Positions 28,501 through 37,288 of a stretch of DNA of 64,000 nucleotides are shown in pieces. Each line of letters starts with the position of its first letter. The stretch's first letter is position 1. The position numbers were made by a program, and so were the translations under genes. The notes under the pieces are model-generated. The model was not told the origin of the DNA. It searched no databases and saw nothing but the letters and a program-made list of their open reading frames with translations. This DNA comes from Anaeramoeba flamelloides (taxonomy: Eukaryota; Metamonada; Anaeramoebidae), in the NCBI GenBank assembly GCA_027625915.1, contig JANTQA010000012.1, forward strand, positions 1,767,001 to 1,831,000, given 5' to 3'.

Positions 28501-28856
28501 CTGAAATCGATATTGAAGATTTGAAAAATAATACGAGATACAAGGGCTATGAAGAAACAGACGAGCATGTTAAATGGTTCTGGGAAATTGTTACAGAATT
28601 CACCCATGAAGAAAGAGCCAAGCTATTACAATTTGTGACAGGGACAAGTAATGTCCCATTGGAGGGCTTCGGTGGGCTAAGAGGAATGAACGGGCTCCAA
28701 AAATTGCAAATACACAGATCTCCCAATATAGACAGATTGCCAACCAGCCATACTTGCTTCTTGCAATTAGATTTGCCTTGCTATAAATCAAAACAAATAA
28801 TGAAAGATAGATTATCTTTTGCTATTAATGAAACTAAAGGCTTTGGCTTTGTCTAA
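13564..28856 (+). CDS. HUWE1/Tom1-type giant HECT E3 ubiquitin ligase
   Basis: Exons I can place: 13564-13605 (ATG start), 13751-14305, 14479-14868 and 17467-28856 (TAA stop), about 4,130 aa in all. A HECT ligase transfers ubiquitin from E2 through a catalytic Cys to substrates. The order matches human HUWE1: DUF908/DUF913-type helical region (13751 to about 19300), UBA domain (20497-20625, MVEMGFIREQAELAL), a UIM-like helix (EEAIRLSILEMEG), an acidic segment (about 23725-23780), UBM motifs of the LPEELRLEIL type (24590-25660), and the HECT domain (about 27745-28856) with HTCF and the catalytic Cys at 28755-28757, 32 residues before the end. The WWE domain of animal HUWE1 is not present between the UBA and acidic regions. 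Long KE-rich tracts interrupt the disordered linkers. The reading phase between 14868 and 17467 requires one more small exon that I could not place with certainty. Confidence 0.93.
14869..17466 (+). other. Large 2.6-kb intron region of the HUWE1-like gene, with a probable hidden small exon
   Basis: The donor GTAAGC at 14869 follows a codon boundary, but the acceptor AG at 17465-17466 starts the next exon two bases before a codon. An exon of length 3n+1 must therefore lie between, or one of these splice sites is wrong. Homology suggests roughly ten missing residues. One phase-compatible candidate is 15132-15174 (43 nt, T-rich tract and AG before it, GTAAAT after it), but its residues do not clearly match HUWE1. 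Lys-rich frames at 15087-15389 and 16440-16655 have no convincing start or homology and are probably chance. Confidence 0.5.
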
Positions 28857-30644
28857 AATTATTTATCATTTTTAATATTATTATTTTATTACTTGATCAT
28901 TACTTTTCATTTTTTTTTTTTTATTTAATCAATAAAATTAAGATAAAATTTTTAATAAGGTTATTCGTCTCATTTTGATACATTATGTTATATTTATCAT
29001 ATGATCAATTTAGTGGTGGTTAAATAATATATATAACATTATAAGGTATTTCTAAAAAAGTAGGGAATTTTTTTTTAACATTTCATAAAAAATAATCTTT
29101 TTTAGTAAATGTCTATCTAAATTGATAAGATAAAATTAAGTTAAATTTTAATACTGATTGAATCAAGTACCTATTGAACTTGTTCAAAAATATATTCAAA
29201 AGTTTATTTTTAAAAAATGGAAAAAATAAAACACTTTTTTGGAGAATACAATTCATGACCAATTTTAATAAAAAACCCGAAAGATGGAAAGGTTACAACT
29301 TTTTTTTAATACAAAAATCTATTACAAAGTTTTTTCTTTCTATTTGAAAATTTTTTTGAGATTAAAGAAGTTAATGAAAACGATTTTTAAGATCAAAAAG
29401 AAAATAATAAATACCAATTTTCATTCCTAAAAAACATCAGATAAAATCGAGATCAGAAAATTTAATATCTTTTTTTTTAGGTCACAAAATACTAACAAAA
29501 AAAATTGAATTATTATCAAGAATCGATAAATACTAGTTTATGATTTTGTATATTTAAATACTTTTTTGAAGAATTAAGTTAATTAAGATATTTTAATTTA
29601 AATTTGCGATACTTTTTGTAAATAGATTATTCTAAAGAATTCTGGAAAATCTAAGAATAAAGAGATTTATAATAGAGAGTTCAACTTCTAATTTAAAGTT
29701 AAGAAATTTTACACCTTATTTAAATAAATATTCTTATTTTTAAGTGAAATATAATTCTCAACTTTATCAATTGTAACAAAATAAAAAAATGAGTATTCCG
29801 AAATTATAGAAGATTTCAAATATTTTCTCTGGAACAGCCCATCCTATCAAAATAATCCTAAAATCTGGATTTATGATTAAAAACAATAATTATTCTTTTA
29901 TATTAAAAAATAAAAATATTTTTAATATTATGACAAAAAAAAGACTCATTATATTTATTATTCCCGGTGGATAACAAAAATATATTCAAATTGTTTGAAA
30001 TAAAATTCAAAAATAGGTTTAGTAATTGGGTCAAAAAAAGAGGAATTACAAGCACCTCCTTAATTAATAATAAAAAAAAAATTGAAAATTTCATTTTTTG
30101 TTTTTATCCAAATCTTTTTAATTAAGGTCCATTTTTGTTCTAAAAACTGTGAAATTGTTGATAAAAAGACTCTTGAAAGAGATCCTTAATCTTAGTTAAA
30201 TTTACCTATTGGGAATTTCTTTTTGAAAAAAAATGATAAATTTTAACAATTACAACAATTTTCACAATTTTATCATTCGAAGATCCTACCAAAATTTGGT
30301 TTTACAATTTTATAATTTCCTTTTCAAATCTATAAACACAAAAAAGTTTCTCCAAGCATTTCTAAATATTTTTTACAGTTATTTATAAAAGTTGGAAATA
30401 TTTTCAAATTTGAATTTTTACTTATAAATCCATAAAAGTCGATTTTTTATTCTATAAATTTTTAATCAAAAACTATTTTGTAAATTTTTTTTTTTTTTGT
30501 TAGTTTTGATTTTAAATTTGCTTGTGGTGATTTTTTTATCCAATTTCTTCAGAATCAAAATTCTTTTTGAAATGTGAATAAAATAAAACAATAACTTAGG
30601 ACCCTCCAAGGTGGGAGAGTAGACTTTAAAAAATTAGATTTTTT
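28857..30644. other. Intergenic AT-rich DNA after the HUWE1-like gene
   Basis: Contains the dispersed repeat at 29030-29740 (separate entry). No gene seen. A short GC-richer inverted motif, CCCTCC/GGGAG, lies at about 30602-30616, just outside the left arm of the large inverted repeat. Confidence 0.5.
29030..29740 (+). repeat. Dispersed repeat of about 0.7 kb, copy A
   Basis: Begins near ATAAGGTATTTCTAAA and contains AGATAAAATCGAGATCAGAAA (about 29441-29460) and AGAATCGATAAAT (about 29519). The reverse complement of 63060-63730 matches in the same order along its whole length with many small differences. Part of the family also occurs at 40990-41270 and 42270-42370. No coding potential or clean terminal repeats seen; it could be an old non-autonomous element or a decayed gene fragment. 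Confidence 0.6.
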
Positions 30645-31255
30645 GAACAGTTCACACCTAAAATTTTGAAATAATAAAAAATAAAAAACCAATTTATTTT
30701 CAAAAACCAAAATGAAAAATATTTAAAAAAATGTATAATTAGCAAATTTCAATTTTTAATAATAAAAAAAAGTATTAAAAAGTAAATTCTTATAAAAAAA
30801 AAAGTTTGAAAATATTTACAAACTAATTTTCCAATATCTCCATAAAGAAAGATCTTTTGAAATAAACAATAGGGTGTATTATTAATATATTTTAACTATA
30901 TTTTTAGTTTTAACTCTTAAAACCCTTTGAGTACTAATTAGTTTATTAAAGAAAAGATAAATAACAAAAAAAAAAATATAAAAACAATTAAAAAAAGAAA
31001 AAAAAAAAAAAAAAGAATTTTTTCTTGTTTGAGATTTTATTAAAATTTGGAACAATTTGAACTGTTGTAGAAATATAAAGGATCTAGGTGTTATTTTTTT
31101 TTTTTTTTTTTTGTCGAAAAATCAAAATTTTTCACATTTAAAATGTCAAATGATGTTTAGTAAACCAAAAAATAGGAAAAGAACAGTATAAAAATAAATC
31201 AATAAAAATGAATTTTTGAACAATAAAAATAGAATGAATATCATAAAAACTTAAT

Positions 31256-32053
31256 TTAAAATTTAGCTTCTTCTGGAACTGTATAAACTGCTTTCAGGGC
31301 TTCTTGGCCCAATTCATGATATTTTTGTTTTGTGATCCACATGGTATCAAATGTATCTTGCACAGAAAGGATACACCCACCAATCAAAGATGAGTTTTGT
31401 CTTCCCATTTTTTTATTATCGACTGCCATTATGTGGATTTTTTTGTCTGTATATATTTCTGTTAATTTCTTTTCTAATTTGTCTTCAAATTGTTCATTTG
31501 CATGAAACCCTGCAACAACGATATTTTGCAATAAGATTGTGTGTGAAGATTCTTTGATTGAATTGATTGATTCTTGGATTAAGTCAGTGATTGTTACAAT
31601 ATCAACATTTTCACTTATTTTGGCAACTTTGATTGCATCAGTAACAGCCCATCCATTTCTAGCTGGAACGATTTGAACATAATTCTTACCAAGTTCAACA
31701 ACTAAAGCATCAAGCTTACCACAACTGTACATTGACAAAACAGGTTGCACTGCAATAAACAATCCTTGGACATTTAATTCATTGAAGAAATAATTTGCCA
31801 AAACTTCATCTAATTGATATGGCTCATGAACGTGTACACTGACAACAACTTGACAGGTATTTGGTTTAACTTGCAAAGTTTCAAAGATCTTGTTGATCAT
31901 CTTTTTGAAAGCGTCAAGATTAGTGATTTCTTTTCCATTGAATGGTTCACCATATTCTGAGCATTTGATTTCCTGTGGTTCAAAAGAATATGTTTTGAGA
32001 CCAAAGGCAAATTTAAATGAATAAGTTCCTAAATCAATTATAACTTTTGTCAT
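31256..32053 (-). CDS. Mini-actin: actin-related protein lacking subdomains 2 and 4 (copy 1)
   Basis: 265 codons, ATG to TAA, no intron. Clear actin marks: VIIDLGTYSFKFAF (phosphate loop 1; the Asp-11, Gly-13 and Lys-18 equivalents are kept), NELNVQGLFIAVQPVLSMYS (the Gln-137 equivalent is kept), VVELGKNYVQIVP (phosphate loop 2, where actin DSGDG has become ELGKN), NIVVAG (adenosine loop, weakened) and IGGCILSVQDTFDTMWITKQKY at the C-terminus. Compared with 375-residue actin, about 27 residues of subdomain 2 (DNase-I loop) and roughly 90-100 residues covering subdomain 4 are absent. What remains is subdomains 1 and 3, the barbed-end half. I infer weak or no ATP hydrolysis and a role as filament-end regulator or complex subunit. 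It differs from copy 2 at four residues. Confidence 0.88.
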   Translation of the reverse strand: MTKVIIDLGTYSFKFAFGLKTYSFEPQEIKCSEYGEPFNGKEITNLDAFKKMINKIFETLQVKPNTCQVVVSVHVHEPYQLDEVLANYFFNELNVQGLFIAVQPVLSMYSCGKLDALVVELGKNYVQIVPARNGWAVTDAIKVAKISENVDIVTITDLIQESINSIKESSHTILLQNIVVAGFHANEQFEDKLEKKLTEIYTDKKIHIMAVDNKKMGRQNSSLIGGCILSVQDTFDTMWITKQKYHELGQEALKAVYTVPEEAKF

Positions 32054-32350
32054 TTTCGATTTGTGTTGATTGTTTTGTTTGTTGAAAAATTTGTTTATTT
32101 GAAAAAATAATGAATTAATTTTCTTTTATTTTTTTTTTAAAAAACATTTTATTTACTTCAAATAATGGAACACGATCGATTCTTAAATTCCAATATTATC
32201 ATTTGAAAGATTGAGTTTTACAGAGTTAAAGTTTTATTATTATTTTTTTTTTTTGTGAATATTCTCAATTTATTATTTTATCAATTTTTTGAGCAACTTT
32301 CTCAGAAACAAAAATGAGTAACTTTTTTAAATTTTTAAAAAGTACTTGTT
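32054..32350 (-). promoter_or_regulatory. Upstream region conserved between the two mini-actin copies
   Basis: The 300 bp before the start codon are retained in both copies (compare 42796-43110). The last 100 bases are almost invariant, with an A-rich leader CAACACAAATCGAAA directly before ATG. A second strongly conserved block contains CATTTTTGTTTCTGAG (32294-32320). Retention suggests both genes keep their promoter. Individual elements such as a TATA box cannot be singled out in DNA this AT-rich. A 69-codon plus-strand frame at 32314-32523 is not accepted as a gene. Confidence 0.4.
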
Positions 32351-33553
32351 TTAGTTTGAGATATATTGTTTTGTTCTTATATTCCAATCCCAAGAGAAAT
32401 AAAAATGATAAATACCAGAAAATTATGTTTATTAAGAAATTCTTTGCTAGTTTTTTAATAAAAAATTGGGTTAATTCCTTTCTTCCTTTTCAAATATTTT
32501 TCTTTTCAATTTCAAACAAATAAATTTGAAATTGGTTGTTTAACTTTTCTTTTTTCACTCTTTTTTAATGAGAAAAATTTGGTGTAATGGATGAACCTAG
32601 ATGAAAAGAACATTTCAGAATTTTAAACTGATAATCAATCCAAATTTTAACTAAAATTTGGAAGATATGTTATAAATGAAATCTTCAGATAAACCACTTC
32701 AAAAATAATTTTTTTAATATTTCTGAAAGTTTTAAAGATCTTTTATTCACAAATCAAAATAATTTTTTTTTTTGCAATATTGAGTTTTTTCCTTTTTATT
32801 TTTTAAAATCCATTTAGGGACTTACCAAAATATTTGAAAGTAGAAATCAAGATTTGATATGATTTATGAGAAAAATATTCAAGATAATAGAATTATTAGA
32901 ACTTTTGTACTAATATTTAAAAAAAATAAAAAACTAATAGAATTAATATCTTTGTAGGTTTATTTCTAAGAATACAGAAAGTGAGCTTTTTGGAGTCGAA
33001 CATAAAAGAAAATTTAATTTAAATACCATTTTTTCCAAAACAAAAAAATATATTTTAATCTATGAATAAAAGATTGTAAATAACTTGACCAATATCAGAG
33101 GATTTTTTTTTGTAATGTATGTTAAAAATTTATATCGATATATATAACATCAGATCGTTTGTATTTAATTTCAAAAAACTAGTATTTCGAAAAAAAATCT
33201 AGAAAGTCAAGGCTAAGGACTAATTTAAGTAGAATTTATTAACAATTTTTTTTTCTTCTATTATCAAATGGTGTAAATAATTATCTCAACCATAATTGAA
33301 AAAGAGTTTTTTTCTTTTCCCAATAAAGAAAAATTCTAAAATATCATGTTGTATTAAGAAAAAGATCAGATCAAAAAATTTTGATTAAAAACACAAAATA
33401 TCCTCATTAAATTTGATTTTCTTTACTAAAAATTTTGAAAAAAAATTGTTTTTTTTTCAATAAATTTAATATTCAAATTTGTATTATTGTTTTAGAATTT
33501 AGAAAAAGTTTTAATGAAAAGATATAACTAATATTCTCATATTTTATATATAT

Positions 33554-35043
33554 CCCTTAGCACCCCGGATTTGCCTAAATTTCCTCAAGTTTTTTAAATT
33601 AGATTTAAAATGATATTGATCTACTAATATATTAATTTTCTTATTTGTCTTTAATCCATATTTGGATTATAATAAAAACTCAAAATAGTTCAAAGATAAA
33701 TTAGTTAAGTTATTGATTTTTTTTTTGAATTGAAAAAAAAAAATAATATTAATTCATTTTTAAATTTTTTTTAAAGATTTTTATTTTTATTTTATTTTTT
33801 TAAATCAGAAATTTTATTACATTAATAGTAATTCAAAACTCAACACATTAATTTATTAATAATAACCACAAAACAATTTTGCTAATTTTATGATAAAAAA
33901 AATAAATAAAAAAATAAATTACTTTGAAATTTAATTTTTTTTTTAGAAAAAATTTCAATAAATATCCAACAAAGAGAAAAATGAAATTTATTTCTTTAGG
34001 CCAAAATTAAATTTTTAATTTTATTAATTTTCTAAAACTTTTATTTTAGCAATAGATAATAATTTAAAATCAAAAAAAAAAAAAAATTGTAAAATAATTT
34101 CAATTTATTAAATTGGAATAAAACAAATATAAATTACTTTTTTAATCGATAAAATATTTATACCTAAATTTAAAATAAAATAAAAATAACTCTTAAATAT
34201 TATTCAAATATAATAAAATAATCTCCGAAACCAATTTTTTTTTTTTTGTATTTTGTTATCGATAAAAATTTGAATAATATATTTGCGATATTTGGATTTT
34301 TCCTTAATAAATTAATCCAGATCTTGTTAAATAAGTTCTGATATATGGTCTCTACTACAACAATATTGTTAATTTTATGTCTAGATTTTAAAAAGTCAAA
34401 AATTAAAAAATTGTAAAAAAAAAAAAAAAAATCCAATATTAATCTGACTCGAACTATTGTCCAAATCATTTAAAATTGAAAAAAAATCTTGTTGAAAAAA
34501 TTGTAAAATTTTGCAATGAAAAAAAATTTGATTTTTTTATCTAATTTAATTTATATTTTTTTTTATTTTTAAATTATTTAGAATCTAATATAGATATTGA
34601 TATTGAATAGTAATCAGTAGATAAAACATATTTTCTAAGTGATGTTATAATAACTTTTAAAATGAATAAATTAATAAATCAAGCATTTTAGGCAATTTTG
34701 GGGTGCAAAGGGCCCCAGAAAAATTTCCAGTAAAGTATGATGTGTTTTAAATGTTAAAACTAAGAGGTTTTTGATGTCTAGACAAACTTTTCAAAAAAAA
34801 AAAAAAAATTTATTTTGACAAAATTTGGAAAATTAATAAAATCACAATTACCAAAAAAAAATTCCCAATGTTGAAAATTTTTTTCAAGTTATTTTTTTAT
34901 TTTAACTAACTATACAATTTTTAATTATAAAATTTTCTTTCAAAGATAATTGTTTATTAATTCTATACCTTATTATCCTTTGATAACATTTCAAATTAAA
35001 ATTTTTGTTTGAAATGTTTTTAGGTTATTTGGGGTGCTAAGGG
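33554..35043. mobile_element. Possible DNA transposon remnant with CCCTTAGCACCCC ends
   Basis: CCCTTAGCACCCC at 33554 is inverted at 35031-35043, and both ends abut TATATAT runs. A third, slightly altered inverted end lies at 34690-34712 (GGGGTGCAAAGGG), which suggests either an alternative element end or one copy inserted in another. Beyond the 13 perfect bases similarity continues weakly (GGATTTGCCTAAA against AAATAACCTAAA). The 1.5-kb interior shows no transposase. The element may be non-autonomous; its superfamily is unknown to me. Confidence 0.5.
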
Positions 35044-35615
35044 ATATATATATATATATATATATACGTAAAATATATTAAATTCTCTCATTGATTAAAT
35101 GTGGAAAGATTATCATAGGTTTTAAAAAATTTTAATTTGTATTCTTGATGAAATATTAATACTGTATAAAGATTTTAAAGGGATTTCATTTATCTAATTC
35201 AATTATTATCAGTATTTATAGAAGAACCAAAAACTTCTTTATATTAAAAAAAAAATTAAAATAAAGTAAAATAACAATTTCATGTTATTGTGATTATTTT
35301 TTCTACAAATATATATAAAATGAAATTCAAAAAATATTTAATTACTTTTTTTTTAATAATTAAGAATAATAACTCAATCTGAAAAAATGAATAATAATAA
35401 TTTGTTACACTACAAGGAAAATATTTTCAAAAAAAAATCTCTAAATTTTGTATTTTTGAAATAAACTCATCCAATAAACATTATTATACATAACAATTTT
35501 CAATGAGGTTTACAACTTTAATAGATATTAATAGGAATTGAAAAAAAAATGAAATTTTTCAGTAATATTTTTTTCATTTTTAATTGTAAAATTTTTGAAT
35601 TTTTTAATTGACTTA

Positions 35616-35813
35616 CAGTCAGTTTCACTTTTAAGGAACAAACTTTCAACGAAATTTAAGGCACAAAAAAAATCTCCAATTAAATCACAAAATTCAGATT
35701 CTAGTAAAATAAATTGTGAAAATTAAAATTCCAAAAAATTGTGCTTTAATTTGAGATTTTTTTTGTGCCTTAAATTTTGTTGAAAGTTTGTGCCCTAAAA
35801 GTGAAACTGACTG
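35616..35813. mobile_element. MITE, TA target-site family (copy 2)
   Basis: 198 bp, CAGTCAGTTTCACTTTTAAG at the left and its inverse at the right, with TA on both sides (35614-35615 and 35814-35815). The arms are about 80 bp with internal AAGGCACAAA motifs, and the central loop is about 40 bp. It matches copy 1 (7047-7242) and copy 3 (36230-36487). Confidence 0.88.
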
Positions 35814-36229
35814 TAATAAAAGGTAAAAAAATTTCCTTTTCCTAATTTTCTTTTACAAATTGTGTTTTTCAAAAATATATAATTTAATTTTCAATATCTA
35901 TTGGTAAAAGTAAATTAAAAAATTTAAGTGAATTTAAACTTTTTTAACATTTCTTATACCTATACCAATATTAGATCCAAAAAAAAAATAGAATTAAAGG
36001 ATGGAAATTCTTAATATATTCCACAGATACACTCTGAATACCACCTTTTTATTATTTTCCAGGTGAATTTGGTTGGTACCTATAGATTTATATAAAATAT
36101 TTATTCAATAAAAATTATTTTTTTTTATTTTATTTTTTTTATTTTTGCACATGATAATATGTAAAAAAAAATCCATCTTTGAAAAGACAAATAATCAATA
36201 AGAAAATTGAGAAGATATATTGTCTTTTA

Positions 36230-36487
36230 CAGTCAGTTTCACTTTTAAGGCACAAACTTTCAACGAAATTTAAGACACAAAAAAATCTCAAATTAAGGCA
36301 CAAAATTTGTAATACAGTCAGTTTCACTTTTAAGGCACAAAAAAAAATCTCAAATTAAGGCACAAAATTCAAATTCTAGTTAAAATAAATTGTAAAAAAT
36401 TAAATTCCAAAATTTGTGCCTTAATTTGAGATTTTTTTGTGCCTTAAATTTCGTTGCAAGTTTGTGCCTTAAAAGTGAAACTGACTG
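36230..36487. mobile_element. MITE, TA target-site family (copy 3, with duplicated left end)
   Basis: A left end begins at 36230 after TA, runs about 80 bp, and is followed by TA and a second left end at 36315. Only one right end exists (to 36487, then TA at 36488-36489). The inner 173-bp unit 36315-36487 is a complete element that lacks part of the arm (CTTTCAACGAAATT missing on the left). The extra left end may come from insertion of one copy into the TA edge of another, or from a slip during replication. Confidence 0.85.
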
Positions 36488-36714
36488 TAATATGAATTTA
36501 ATTATTAGTAAAAAATCTAGTTATTAACTTTTTTTCAGAGAAAGCTCAGTAATAAAAAATCGATTATGCTCATTTCAAAAATTTTGGTTTATTTTTTTTC
36601 AATTTTTGATTCCATTTTTTTTTATGTTATAAAAAAATCAGGTTTTTATAATGTACAGAATAATTAACAAGTCTATTATTACTCAGGTTTAATAATTAGT
36701 TGTTCTTGAATACA

Positions 36715-36717
<3 letters not shown>

Positions 36718-36757
<40 letters not shown>

Positions 36758-36758
36758 C
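36718..36758. repeat. TA microsatellite
   Basis: About 18 TA units. Similar TA runs of 10-18 units occur at about 35043-35066, 46993-47026, 57308-57332 and 57998-58017. Confidence 0.9.
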
Positions 36759-37288
36759 AATTTATTATTTCAGGTGAGTCACAATTTTTGAAATATAGTT
36801 TTTAGAAATCAATACACATCCTTATAACTCAGATTTGGAGTGGTTTCCTTATTAGTTTTTTCAAAAAATCATATTGAAATTGATTGAAAAATTTCAGATC
36901 ATAAACAAAAACAATAAATAATTCATAAAATTTATCCGAAAATTATTTTTATTTTAAAAAAAATCATACAAAACAAAGAAAAAGAGAAATAAAAAAAATA
37001 TTTAAAAAAAAAAATCATCAAGATAATAAAATTAATATAATAAAGCCCTTTCAAGAAAGTGTGAAAAAAAGATTTTTATATAAATGATCATAAAACAGTT
37101 CAATTTAAGTCTATCGACTGTTTGATAAGATACATTTGAAAAAAAAAATGTTTTTTATTTTGCACAGTTAAAATGGCTATAAAAGAGAAATCGAAAATAA
37201 TAATTATCATAATAAAATCTAACTTTGAGATGGGTAGTCTAGCTAAAATTGAAGGTCTAATTAATTAATAAATAAAAAAAGCTATCGA

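Larger units (their letters stand above)
30645..32350 (-). repeat. Left arm of the large inverted repeat carrying a mini-actin gene
   Basis: This segment is the inverted counterpart of 42796-44522. The matching DNA includes about 300 bp upstream of the gene, the whole coding region and about 600 bp downstream. By eye the coding part is about 98% identical, while the flanks are nearer 85-90% with small indels. The arms are separated by 10.4 kb holding the BTB gene, which is single copy. Confidence 0.85.
32351..37288. other. AT-rich intergenic DNA rich in small transposon-like elements
   Basis: No gene accepted. It holds an inverted-terminal-repeat element at 33554-35043, two MITEs at 35616-35813 and 36230-36487, and a TA microsatellite at about 36721-36756. 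A minus-strand frame at 34200-34469 has no support beyond being open. The final 600 bp lie downstream of the BTB gene stop. Confidence 0.5.

Noticed and set aside
34200-34469. Minus-strand 89-codon frame
   Set aside because: Long T/A runs, TTG or remote start, no motif, and it lies within a transposon-like segment.
36718-36758. TA microsatellites as origins or promoters
   Set aside because: Several similar runs are scattered through gene-free DNA with no consistent relation to genes.
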